Source: Mesostigma viride (Eukaryota; Streptophyta; Mesostigmatophyceae; Mesostigmatales; Mesostigmataceae). From it: 27,500 bases of DNA. The stretch is taken from the NCBI GenBank assembly GCA_009746045.1, contig RPFO01000497.1:302501-330000 (forward strand). The letters are read 5' to 3'. The position numbers and the translations under genes were made by a program. The notes under the pieces are model-generated. The model ran no database searches. It saw only the letters and a list, made by a program, of their open reading frames with translations, and was not told the DNA's origin. Below are positions 9,461-18,517 of this stretch, piece by piece. Numbering within the stretch: position 1 is the first letter of the stretch; every line of letters starts with the position of its first letter.

Positions 9461-10111
9461 TTCGGTGCGCACTTCTTACGGGACCACGCCACCATGCCCT
9501 TTACAGAAGGGTGTGTGGCATGGCTGCGTGCTGTCGCCCTACCTGTTCATTATTGTGGTCGAATACGTAATGATTCAGGCGCGCAAGCGATTTGCCCGCA
9601 TCGTGGGTAGGGATCCAGGGGTGCAGGTTGCCAACCACTTCTGGCATCAGTGGCGGAGCGGAAACGGAGATTCGGCTGGCGGACATCGATGTGATCATCG
9701 ACGCAGACGACACCACCCTAGATCTTCGAGGACACTGGCCGGGCACGTGCAGACATGGCTTGACTGCCTGGCTATCGTGGCCCGTGCAGTGCGGGGCTTG
9801 AGGTCAGCAAGAAGACAGAGGCTCTGGCGATTAATTAGTTAACTAATTAAACTCGTGCTCCCGTTGGGGAGTCACGGAGCACCGAAGTGCTTTTAATCCC
9901 TATGTGTGCACAACAGGAGAAAGGGCAGAGACCCCCAGTCTCCTTCATGCCTAAGGCTCTGGCGATTGGGCTCACCCACCCACCGCCACCCCTTTATCTC
10001 CTTGACGTGGCTCTCGAGTCCTGTATCGGGACCGCGTCAAGCTGCTGGGCAGCCTGCTTCCCAGCTGCGAGGCTGATGTGGACCACTGCATCTCCCTCGC
10101 CTGGCACGCCT
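9461..10111 (+). pseudogene. Broken reverse transcriptase of a LINE (palm region)
   Basis: Residues typical of non-LTR reverse transcriptases appear in order: GVWHGCVLSPYLFIIVVEYV (9510-9570, matching the usual GVRQGC.LSPYLF block), ADIDVIIDADDTTL (9680-9720, containing the catalytic Asp-Asp pair of the YADD/FADD motif), GLEVSKKTEALAI (9798-9832) and then, after a 121-bp insertion, GLTHPPPPLYLLD and LLGSLLPSCEADVDHCISLA (10035-10100). The last piece continues into the sequence seen at 18518-18766. At least two frameshifts lie between the GVWHGC and ADD blocks. Copy A sits directly upstream inside the same RT copy. Confidence 0.8.
9833..9953 (-). mobile_element. 121-bp 5'-truncated LINE 3' end inserted in the RT relic
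   Basis: A 14-bp direct repeat, AGGCTCTGGCGATT, lies at 9819-9832 and 9954-9967. Between them is a minus-strand LINE end: an AT-rich tail (TTAATTAGTTAACTAATT, 9831-9848) and the hairpin GTGCTCC..GGAGCAC (9855-9882). The same end, in the opposite orientation, is at 12697-12740. Removing the insert rejoins the RT reading TEALAI|GLTHPP. Confidence 0.8.
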
Positions 10112-10668
10112 GTCCGCCCAGGTCGGGATGGGAGGAGCATCGCCCGCCAGGCCAGCCGGGGCTGGCTTGGCGGCAATGTCCTTCACCGCCTGGGCGGTGA
10201 GGCCTGCGGTGTTTTGCAGGACCTCGATAGCGATTGCATTGTCCTTAAGGCGCTGGTCAATGTCGCGGAGCCCGGGCGGTGATGGAGTCGGTGGAGGCGG
10301 AGGGGGGGGGAGGGGGTGGAGGCGAGGAGGGTGGCGGTGGCGGTGGCGGTGGCGGTGGCGGTGGGGATGGTGGGCCGGGAGCTAGCTCAGCAGCCAGCTT
10401 ACGACCCAAAACTTGCATTTCGCAAGCGAGGGGCGTCACATGCTGTGAGAGGAGGCGGAGGAGGGCGAATTCGGTCAAGGGGACGGGTTGCCATCAGGAG
10501 GTCCGCGGAACAGCGTTGAAGGATGGAAAAGAGGGCGGCAAGCTGAAGGCGCGGTCGCGACCAGCCAGACAGGTCAGCTGAGCGGAGCTGAAACCGGCCG
10601 TCAGACTGGCTGCGGAAGCATTTGTGGCGTTGGAGGCGCTGGCACAGGTCAAGAAGGGAGAGTCATAT

Positions 10669-11254
10669 TAATTAATTAATTATCAACATCACTCCGTTGG
10701 GAGTAGATGTAGCACATAGCCCTGAGAAGGGGCATATGGCTTTTAATACATTCTAGGCTACTTCATGCAAGGGTGGGAATGTAAGCTACCCCTGCTCTAG
10801 GTGCACCAGGGCACCTGCACCCTCATGGTCTATCACGCTATGCCCGGGTAAGGGGGGAGCATGCCTGTGAGGGGGAAGATCTGATCATGGCTATATACAA
10901 AAACTAGAGCGTGGCATCTCAGCAGAGAGCAGCTCTCTGCATGGGCACAGCATTACTAAATAAAACTAGGCATCGTCTGGAGTGTGGCTCATCATAGGCA
11001 CACATGTACATGATTACATAAAGCGCGTGGCTTAGCTGGAATAGGGCCTCTAGGAGGCGTACATGTACATGGCCACGGTCTATCTATTCTACACTACTAC
11101 TGCTGTATTACCCTAAGCTGGGGCGTCTGGAGTCGCTGGGGCCGCGGGGGTCGCCCAGTGCCAGGGCTTGTGGCCGACGTAGATGGCCGCCCCCTTCCAG
11201 TACACCGGCTGCCTTGCCTTGGTCTGCCGGAGCTGGAGGTAGGTCGGCCATAGC
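10669..11254 (-). mobile_element. 5'-truncated ORF1-only copy (B1) inside B0
   Basis: An 11-bp duplication, GAGAGTCATAT, at 10658-10668 and 11255-11265 brackets 586 bp. From the 3' side it holds a TTAATTAATTAATTA tail, the shared stem-loop (CTCC 10692-10695, GGAG 10700-10703), AGCACATAGCCC, the 3' untranslated region, and the last codons of ORF1 ending MADLPPAPADQG. 5' truncation at the duplication is typical of target-primed reverse transcription. Confidence 0.85.
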
Positions 11255-11558
11255 GAGAGTCATATACGACCCATAAAACAGGAGCTCCATTATCCGGAAG
11301 TGTGGCCTGTCGAAATAGCCAGGTCTGTTGACGTTGAAGGTGGAAAATAACTCATCAACATCAAAGTCGGACTCAGACCAGCTAGGTTCGGTGGGGAGGC
11401 TGCGTTTGGGCTCGGGCTACGGAGGCTGAAGGCGAGGCAGGAAGCCCGGGAGGGTGCTGGACGACCACCAGTGCGCGACTAGTGTCACCGCTGCCTGCCG
11501 GACCTGAGGGCGAAGCTGCAGCCGGAGCTGCGGACGTATTTTCATTGCCGAGCGCAGC

Positions 11559-12037
11559 CACTACAATACGGTTCGTAGGAGACGCGAAATGAGTGAGAAT
11601 GTTACCCGAGCGGTAACGAGGATTCGCACCGTTGATTTTAACATATGTTTCTTTTTTTGCGCCATTTGGCGAGCATCGACTGGAGCCTGAACCTAGCGGG
11701 GGGAATCGTGCGGGGGAATCTTGCGGGGGAATCTTGCGGGGAAAAATTCCGAACGTGAATTTAGCGAAGTCCTACTACATTTTGCTTGGTACACGGTACT
11801 ACAGTTTCGTCACTGAAAATTTTCTGTAGTTGCGTTGGTGTTTCGTACGTTCCGCTGAAATTTTCGTGTTCAGTGCCCAGATCACAATTTGATCCTGGCG
11901 CAAAATGATTGGCTGTACGGTACGAACCAAAAACGAATTTTTAGTATCTAAGTTCCGCAGCGCTTGCTGAATTTGCCCCGGAAGCCCGGGGGCACTTTCC
12001 CCGCTGAAAAAGGTGTCCGCGGAAGCGTATTGTAGTG
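11559..12037. mobile_element. 479-bp TIR element inserted in B0
   Basis: CACTACAATACG (11559-11570) and its exact reverse complement (12026-12037) bound the insert, and similarity continues a few bases inward. Compared with the uninterrupted copy at 21740-21770, the target reads as GCC duplicated on both sides, a 3-bp duplication, with the element then starting ACTACAATACG. Inside are three copies of a roughly 15-bp GCGGGGGAATCTT unit (11696-11745). No transposase is visible. The superfamily is uncertain; the CACTA-like start is suggestive only. Confidence 0.7.
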
Positions 12038-12240
12038 CCGTCAGGCTGCGTTGCGTCGATGGGCGTTTGCTCATCGTATATTGCGTAATAGCGTCGGAAA
12101 ATTATATCAGCACGTGCGTCTTAGAAAGACGAAGCGATTGTGATATTCACGGCTAAATTCGGTGCTCAAACGTGAAAGTTATGAGCTCCGCCGTCAACCA
12201 TGCATGGCTACCTCGTGGCTCGTGGGATGGAATGGATGCC

Positions 12241-12320
12241 ATGGACTCCACCCATCCATCATGGAATATGTGCTACATGATCTCCCAGCGGAGGCATGTT
12301 ATATTCTAGTTTAATTTAAT
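12241..12320 (+). mobile_element. RT-LINE 3' end fragment, plus orientation
   Basis: CATCATGGAATATGTGCTAC, the CTCC-CAGC-GGAG stem-loop (12282-12293) and an AATTTAATTT tail match 18371-18435. It meets a minus-strand 3' end tail to tail at about 12320, which creates an imperfect palindrome. Confidence 0.65.
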
Positions 12321-12690
12321 TTAATGCCTCCGTTGCCCGAGATCATGTAGCACATTTCCCTTGAGCACTGGATGGGTGGAGGTGGACGAAGCCGCGTAAG
12401 CGAACTAACCTAACTCTAAGCTATCTAGTCTAGAAAATCCTAACTACACTACTCAGCAAAGCGCCCCTTCCTCTTGCATGGGGGGAGGTGGCTCGCCCAC
12501 AGGGGCTGGCGTGTGGGCCTGGACAATCTTCTGCCACCTCTTCTTGTTCTGCATGGCAGTCCAAAGAAGGGAGAGGTAGTGGATGCGGTGTTCAAACTGA
12601 GCTGGGACCACGAGGTCGGCCAGCATTGAACATCTGGGTGTAGTTCATGGCAGGTTTGCCAGATTGGAGGCTCCAAGCTTCCATCACGCA
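12321..12690 (-). mobile_element. RT-LINE 3' end fragment, minus orientation
   Basis: This copy of the 3' portion of the RT-LINE matches 17065-17400 and 17460-17760. It includes the box ATCATGTAGCACAT and the end of the coding region (YLSLLWTAMQNKKRWQKI-like peptide on the minus strand). Confidence 0.7.
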
Positions 12691-12696
12691 GGGCTA

Positions 12697-12740
12697 ATCA
12701 TACTCCGTGACTCCCCAATGGGAGCACGTAGTTAATTATT
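12697..12740 (+). mobile_element. 3' end fragment of a third LINE type
   Basis: ACTCCGTGACTCCCCAATGG followed by GAGCACGTAGTTAATTATT is the reverse complement of the truncated insertion at 9838-9882. It is a short solitary 3' end without a detected duplication. Confidence 0.5.
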
Positions 12741-13679
12741 AAATACATCGGAGCATAATAGCACTCGTGTGGTGAAGACAGCGGTAGGAGTCATTGCAGT
12801 GCTCGAGTCTGTGTACACTGTAATGATCAAGCTTGGCGCTATCATGATGCAGGACGGCTAAAACCAATTTCTCACCAGCTGCCATGGGGGCAGCAGCCTT
12901 GAAGTGTGCCGTTGTGCCACCGATCACTGAACTCCGGCATGCAGGCCTGGGGTGACTAGTTCAACCCGCGTGCAGCAAAAGCTGCTGACCTCACTACGCT
13001 ACATATAATCTGCAATGAGTGACCACTGTATTCTGATTTTTCGCTGAAATTATGTTTTGTTGGTTTGCTGACTCACAAGCTCAGGGTAAGTGCAGTGGGT
13101 GGGGGAAGGTGAGGGGTGGGGAAGGACGTACATCGGACAGTAAATTTGTACTTGAGATGTTGTAAGGTGAGAAAATAACCTTAAGGCTGGTGGTTTCGTC
13201 TTTGCGTCCCAGGACATAGGCTTTTCTGGGACGACATATCAATCCGGAACGCGCCGAACGAGCTATCGCGAGAAAAATGGCAGTCAACCCTTGGGCCGCG
13301 CGAGGTAAAGTTGGTTGACATCATAATGTCCTCAGGAAAATCGAGATCGAAGTTTCGACAACAACTGCAGACATGGTCCACCACCATGCCACGTCGGTCT
13401 TCCTTCCACGACCGTGCCTCCTTCCCGCTGTTTTACTTACAGGATCGGCATGGTGGCACCGCTGCTGCGCCGCCTAAATTAATTAGCAACGGAATTTCCA
13501 AAACCAGATGGGTCAACCTCAAATGATTATGCGGCAAAACAGCCACGAGGCCGCAATAGCAGCCTTTGCTCGGGAACCACTCATCAATGGCGAATAGCAG
13601 CAACAACCAAGCCGACGTGCATTTTGCGGTACATTGATGTCACAGAACTTCAATTGAGGCAGACACGAGACCTGCATTA
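12741..13679. other. Intergenic stretch without a recognised feature
   Basis: Short overlapping frames on both strands (for example 13311-13526 and 13181-13387) show no recognisable domain. No repeat of the families described here was seen. Confidence 0.3.
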
Positions 13680-13704
13680 GGGGGGGGGGGGGGGGGGGGG
13701 GGGG
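13680..13704 (+). repeat. Run of 25 G
   Basis: Uninterrupted homopolymer from 13680 to 13704, likely to vary in length and to be unreliable in sequencing. Confidence 0.95.
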
Positions 13705-13726
13705 AAGCAGAAGCGAACCCCCCAAG

Positions 13727-13961
13727 TACAGTCATTCACGCCTTAAGTTGGGTTCGTGGTTTTTGAGGGGTCAACCCAACTTAAGGCGTGAACCCAACTT
13801 AAGGCGTGAATGACTCTACTAAATTCTACTAATTTGAACTAAAGATACTAAAACATAGTATTCTGAACTACTTTGAACTAAGAACGCCGGAATTCAATTC
13901 GACCCAACTTAAGGCGTGAACCCAACTTAAGCCAACCCAACTTAAGGCGTGAATGACTGTA
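13727..13961 (-). mobile_element. Mariner-like MITE, about 235 bp, flanked by TA
   Basis: The ends match as a perfect inverted repeat of 30 bp when the flanks are included (13725-13754 against 13934-13963). They read TA-CAGTCATTCACGCC and GGCGTGAATGACTG-TA. TA flanks and CAGT ends are characteristic of Tc1/mariner. Inside are further copies of the AACCCAACTTAAGGCGTGAA unit in both orientations and a unique core shared, inverted, with 4518-4675. It encodes nothing and would need a transposase in trans. Confidence 0.85.
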
Positions 13962-13963
13962 CT

Positions 13964-14170
13964 GAGGCCTGTCGAAATGATCTAAACAAGCTATATACAC
14001 AAGCATTGTAAACAGGCTCCCGCCTCCCGGGCCTGCCCGCCGCCCGCCCCAGCGTAGTCAGCATTTTATTGCCCAAAGATACCTCGACTGGACTCCTGAG
14101 TCCTGACCTATGTGAGCCGGAAGAGTACCTCCAAAAATATGTACTGCCTCTTCGATCCTGCTTCCATACT
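13964..14170. other. No feature recognised
   Basis: Short spacer between the MITE and the minisatellite. No coding or repeat signal. Confidence 0.3.
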
Positions 14171-14260
14171 CATTTTGGCTCATTTCGGCTCATTTCAGCT
14201 CATTTTGGCTCCTTTTGACTCCTTTTGGCTCCTTTTGGCTCCTTTTGGCTCCTTTTGACT
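14171..14260 (+). repeat. 10-bp minisatellite
   Basis: Nine tandem copies of a 10-bp unit drifting from CATTTTGGCT to CCTTTTGGCT, ending at the left edge of a TIR element. Confidence 0.9.
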
Positions 14261-14262
14261 CA

Positions 14263-15153
14263 TGAGGCGGCTCTCACGCTCGGTTCCGAAACTGATTTTT
14301 TCAGGGGTACGGCCTCTGTCCCAAAGTTCCCTCTCACGCTCGGCCCAAACCGGTCGTTTTCTGGCTCGGGGCTCTCACGCTTGACCTCGGCGCGAACCTA
14401 AATTCCAATTGGTTCGGCACGGCGCCCTGCGGTTTGGCTGGGCAAGGCTTGTCCCGGCCTGTCCCACGTTTTTTCGTTGGGACAGGCCGGGAAAAGGTAA
14501 ATAGCACAGGTCGGACAAATATAAATAAAATATGATTCAAATACTTTTGGCTGCTTACCGGTCGCCGTTGGATGAATTTAGATGTTTTGGTGAAAACTTT
14601 TTCGCCGTTGGATACATCTAAATATTTTGGTGAAAACTTTTTCGCCGTTGGATACATCTAAATATTTTGGTGAAAACTTTTTCGTCGTTGGATACATCTA
14701 AATATTTTGGTGAAAACTTTTTCGCCGTTGGATACATCTAAATATTTTGGTGAAAACGTTTTCGCCGTTGGATACATTTAGTGGACTAAATATGCAACAT
14801 TTATAAATCAAATGCGCAAATACGGCCAAATATCATTTATATTTGTCCGACCTGTGGTAAATACCTAGTGCTGCTCTGAACGTGTGCTGAACGAAAGTCG
14901 TGCGTCCTGCCCAATGTACCGTACCTAGTACATAGTTTCGAATCCGATGTAGTAATTTTTTGTTCAGCTGGACATATTTTTTCCCGTGCGTGCCGAAACT
15001 TCACGATCACAAGTTAAGAAACTGGACGCGAATAGGATTGGAAATAGGCTACGGAAATGGTGCTTGTCCCAAGCACCAAAAAAACCTGTGACAGGCCGGG
15101 ACGGATCCGACAAAAAAACAGGTTCCGGGCGCTCAAGCGTGAGAGGCGCCTCA
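14263..15153. mobile_element. 891-bp TIR element with nested inverted repeats
   Basis: TGAGGCGGCTCTCACGCT (14263-14280) is matched by AGCGTGAGAGGCGCCTCA (15136-15153), inverted, with one mismatch. CTCTCACGCTYG recurs at 14332 and 14382. Further inverted pairs lie inside: the GGTCGGACAAATATAAAT region (about 14508-14525) against 14838-14855, and a GTCCC/GGGAC palindrome at 14452-14493 with a partner near 15065-15105. TTTTGACT occurs just outside both ends (14253-14260 and 15154-15161), but the left copy belongs to the minisatellite and is 2 bp off, so a target duplication is not proven. No transposase is encoded. Confidence 0.65.
14561..14780 (+). repeat. 40-bp minisatellite inside the TIR element
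   Basis: About 5.5 copies of a 40-bp unit containing CGCCGTTGGATACATCTAAA and TATTTTGGTGAAAAC. The first copy is the most diverged. It occupies the space between the arms of the GGTCGGACAAATA inverted repeat. Confidence 0.95.
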
Positions 15154-15488
15154 TTTTGACTGACATGAATCGTCATTTGGACTTGCGCGCGTGACCCTAC
15201 CGATCGCATGCACCCCCGGGCCCCGCAGCATGCAAGGGTCGGCACGTCGGCCGGCCGGTTCACACTCCACAACAGCACGCGGGAAAATTAATGGCCAGAA
15301 GCCCTGAACGCGGGCGGGTGCAGGCTTGCACAAGATCGGTTTGCCTCCCCCGTGGTCGGTCAAGGATCATTGGATGGATCTGCATTGAATGTACAGGATT
15401 CCTCACTGAAACACCCTGGCTCCTGGAAAAACCGCAATGTGGCAAAATCAGGGTTCCCGCATATTGTGATGGCATGCTGTTCAGACTT
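15154..15488. other. No gene recognised
   Basis: Upstream flank of the second CHRD gene. Overlapping short frames on both strands have no recognisable content. Confidence 0.3.
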
Positions 15489-15566
15489 TAGTGTCATGGC
15501 CCTCAGCCTTTCCAAATCTCTGCTGCCCATGTGCGGCGTGGGCAACAACAAAAACAACAACAATAA
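15489..15566 (+). repeat. Dispersed repeat in the upstream region of the second CHRD gene
   Basis: Copy of the sequence at 3949-4016, followed by an ACAACAAAAACAACAAC run seen inverted at 4210-4225. It lies about 120-190 nt before the CHRD start. It can be read as a small open frame beginning MALSLSKSLLPMCGVG, so it could act as an upstream ORF if transcribed, or it may just be a repeat. Confidence 0.6.
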
Positions 15567-15682
15567 CAGGGTTCCCGCAATCCCGCAACAACTGTACAGT
15601 AGGGATCTTCTCGGGCAATCTCACCTCTCCATAAGATCGATCCCCGACAAATTTCTCATCGCCGGGACAAATTTACCCGACC

Positions 15683-16749
15683 ATGGCTGCCATGGCGTCC
15701 AAAACTTTAGTCGCGGTGCTGGGTTTCGTCCTGGCATTGCAGATCTGCAACGCAGACCATACCTCGGATGGCTTCATGTTCGGTGCCGCTCTGAGTGGCG
15801 GGAAGGAAAATCCTCCAGTTGTTAACAACGCCGGCGGTGTGGTGACTTTCCAAGTGAAGGGTGACGGACAGCGCCTTTTTGTGCAGGTAACGATCGCGAA
15901 TCCCTGGTGAACGAAAGGAACCACGCCTTTTGTAGTATTTGCGACTATCTCTCCACTCTTTTAATTTCCTGATCGTATCCCTTTTCGACTTTGTGCCTGG
16001 CTGATTCGTGGTTTCTTGCGCTCTAGTGGTGGCTGTTTAACATCTTCAACGTCACCCAAGCCCATATCCATTGCGGACCGCCTAATGCCAACGGCCCCGT
16101 CATCGTGTTCATCTGGCCTGGCGTAGACGCCACAGCTGCCGCGCCTGCTGCGGACGCCATGGTAAGCTCCGTCGGCGTTGTGTGTGTTTAAGCTTGCGGG
16201 ACGCGGGCTGTATGGCCTTCTTACGCCACGTAGCTGATAAACATGAACAGCTTCAAGACCGCCGATAAATAAATGTCGCTTCGTGGCACTCCCTTACCGG
16301 CTGAGGCCGATTTGAGCGTGCAACATCCCCTTGGTCGTAACCAGATGCCCGGGTCGGTACTGAATAGTCGTTGGTTGTTTGGCATGTCATAATTGTTTGA
16401 TGTGACCGGAGAACTGAAGACCAGGCATCGCGCCTGCACGTCAGTTGTCTGATAATGTGTTATCCGGTCTGTAATTGCTGTGCATGTCCAATTGCAGCAC
16501 ATCCCCTACCTTGACAAGGTCGGCTACGGCAAACTGAGCTACGGCTCCTTTGGGGACCTCCACACGATCAACGAGGGGAACATCCGCACGGTGACCCCCA
16601 CCGCATCCTGCCCGGACCCTCCCCAGAGCATGACGGCGCTGCTGGACCTGCTCAACGCGGGCAATGCCTACTTCAATGTGCACACCATCTCGAACCCAGC
16701 AGGGGCCATCCGGGGCAACATTGCGCCGATCACCCCTGATTATGACTGA
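15683..16749 (+). CDS. Secreted CHRD-domain protein (second paralog, three exons)
   Basis: Exons 15683-15886, 16027-16161 and 16498-16749 give 196 residues. Introns are GTAACG..CTCTAG (140 nt) and GTAAGC..TTGCAG (336 nt), both phase 0 and at the same protein positions as in the gene at 5577. The signal peptide has core LVAVLGFVLALQ and probable cleavage after CNA. The CHRD domain shows TSDGFMFGAALSGGKENPPV, QAHIHCG (80-85), GPVIVFIWPGVDATAA, and AYFNVHTISNPAGAIRGNI. Cysteines C84 and C151 are conserved with the paralog. NVT at about residues 76-78 is a possible N-glycosylation site absent from the paralog. The ATG at 15692 is an alternative start. An extracellular or wall-associated role is inferred from the signal peptide and the family. 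A direct duplication of the gene is the simplest origin. Confidence 0.9.
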
Positions 16750-17045
16750 GGCTTACAAAGCTAGGGCAGCATTGAAAACAAATCAGCAGACGTATTAACA
16801 GAATGGCGAAATGCGAAGCCTCCGCACGTTGTACCCGCTATGGTCCTCTGGAACCCTAGTACGATGCAAGGAGGGCAGTACAGGCCTTAATTATCGGTTC
16901 ATTGTAGGCAGTTTTACGTACTCTGGCTTCTACACTTTTATGGTGCCGAGGCCATTTGCACATCGTGGCGCATTTAACATATGCATTGTTTAGTTTATAC
17001 AATGCGCTAATTAATGAAATACGAGGTAGGTCTGTCATGCCTTTA
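16750..17045. other. 3' flank of the second CHRD gene; no clear poly(A) signal
   Basis: No TGTAA is seen here, only TGTAC and TGTAG variants. Nothing else was recognised before the LINE debris. Confidence 0.3.
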
Positions 17046-17427
17046 AAATTAAATTATGAAATTATAACATGGCTCCGTTGGGAGATCATGTAGCACGTAT
17101 TCCCTTGCTTGATGGATGGGGGTGAGCGAAGCCGCGAAACCGAACTAAGGTAACTCTAAACCAATCTAAGAAATCCTAGAGCTCTACTCTACTCAGCAAA
17201 GCGCCCCTTCCTCCTGAGGGGGGGGGCTTGCCCACAGGCGCTGGCGTGGGCCTGGACTGACAATGGTCTGCGACCTTTTGTTGTTCTGTGCACATAGTGC
17301 TCAGTCCAAGCAAGAGAGAGGGAGCGCCTGGAAATGTGTAGTTCAAACTAAGCTGCATGGGACCACTAGGTCGGCCAGCAACTGATCTGTATATAGTTCA
17401 TATGGCAGGTCTACCAACCCGTGACGC
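17046..17427 (-). mobile_element. 5'-truncated RT-LINE 3' end
   Basis: From its 3' side: an AT-rich tail, the stem-loop CTCC-GTTG-GGAG (17073-17084), ATCATGTAGCACGTATTCCC, a 3' untranslated region, and an end of coding region matching 12321-12690. GCCTTTAAA-like sequence flanks both ends (about 17039 and 17426) and may be the target duplication, but the AT-rich context blurs it. Confidence 0.7.
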
Positions 17428-17436
17428 CTTTAAATT

Positions 17437-18517
17437 AAATTTAAATTAAATTATAACATGACTGGGAGATCATGTAGTACATATTCCTTGCTGGATGGGT
17501 GGAGTTGGGCGAAGCCGCGTAATCGAACTAACCCAACTCTACTATCTAGTTAGATAGAAAATCCCAACTACACTACTCAGCAAAGCGCCCCTTCCGCTTG
17601 GGGGGAGGGAGCTTGCCCACAGGGGCTGGCGTGTGAGCCTGGACAATCTTCTGCCACCTCTTCTTGTTCTGCATAGCAGTCCAAAGAAGAGAGAGGGAGT
17701 GAATGCCGTGTTCAAACTGAGCTGGGACCACAACATAGGTCGGCCAGCAACATCTGGATATACTCCATCCACGGCAGGCTCGAGCTACCATGGTCCGGAT
17801 TCTCCCGATTTCTGGCCTGCGCTGGTTGTCTCCTTGATACTCCATGGCAGGTTCATCCGGATGTAGTTCATGGCAGGTTTAGGTCCAGCTTTCTAGGAAT
17901 GTCCTTGGGGCCTGGCCAGTTAATTCAGTCCATGTGCCGCCCTGGTTGGCCAAGCCGCTGGGGGCTGGCCAGACCAAGGGCGGTATCTACCTGACTGGTG
18001 CGAGCAAGATGTCCTACAAATGCTATCCTACACAGCCTGCCTAATCTCGTCCGAAATGCGAGGCATACCCTGATACAAAGACTCTAATGACCTATATGCT
18101 TGGAAAACCCTACATTCAGGACCTGTCGGAGCATCTTGTAAACCATGCCGTCTAGCTTGGCGGCCATGCAGTGTGTCCGTGAGTGTCCATGCCTCGGCGC
18201 CATGCGTAAGCACCGTGAGGACGGGCTTGAATAGCATGCGCTTGCGGTGCTCGACCCTGTGGGCAAGCCACCTCCCCCCAAGCGGAGGAGGCGTTTTGAT
18301 GAGTAGTGTAGTTAGGATTTTCTAGATAGCTTAGAGTTAGGATAGTTCGATCACGCGGCTTCCTCCACCGCATCCATCATGGAATATGTGCTACATGACC
18401 TCCCCACGGAGGCATGTTATAATTTAATTTTTTTAATTTTGCGGTGCTCGCCCAGGCCAGTCGAGCGCCAGTAGGTGTTGAGCGAACCAAGCCTAGCCCA
18501 GGCCAGGCCGATGCGGA
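17437..18517 (-). pseudogene. RT-LINE copy, C-terminal RT region to 3' end (interrupted)
   Basis: Minus-strand coding relic from about 18517 leftward. Peptides on the minus strand read LNTYWRSTGLGEHRKRMLF and LTVLTHGAEAWTLT, the RT-thumb/C-terminal block common to LINEs (compare LFK.LVLPVLLYG.ETWT). RSLESLYQGMPRISDEIRQA then matches the usual IR..RL.F.GH region. A frameshift follows RQAV, and FVGHLARTSQVDTALGLASP continues. The end of the coding region (SLSLLWTAMQNKKRWQKI) and a 3' end with an AATTTAAATTAAATT tail lie near 17430-17490, where the left half of the terminal stem is lost. A 186-bp insertion interrupts the copy at 18254. Confidence 0.8.
18254..18439 (+). mobile_element. 186-bp 5'-truncated RT-LINE 3' end inside the minus copy
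   Basis: An 11-bp duplication, TGCGGTGCTCG, at 18243-18253 and 18440-18450 flanks it. It contains the end of the coding region, the GAATATGTGCTACATGACC box, the stem-loop CTCC-CCAC-GGAG (18400-18411) and an AATTTAATTTTTTTAATTTT tail. It shows that RT-LINE ends were inserted by target-primed reverse transcription. Confidence 0.85.

Larger units (their letters stand above)
10112..12235 (-). mobile_element. Old ORF1-only copy (B0), interrupted twice
   Basis: Minus-strand relic. Its 5' region (12075-12235) matches the other copies. The start MSKRPSTQRSLTALQ is at 12074. After a TIR insertion the N-terminal region resumes at 11558 and runs through ESDFDVDELF to RIMELLFYGSYMTL near 11270. After a second insertion it continues from 10668 to 10112, ending in a segment like QDNAIAIECLQNTAG. 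The 3' half is missing beyond 10112, where the RT relic begins. The Gly/Pro-coding part at 10290-10375 has expanded into GGCGGT repeats. Several stops and frameshifts make it non-functional. Confidence 0.75.

Noticed and set aside
12935-13010. Possible tRNA (GTTCAACCC T-loop-like sequence near 12959)
   Set aside because: No matching acceptor stem or anticodon arm could be drawn on either strand.
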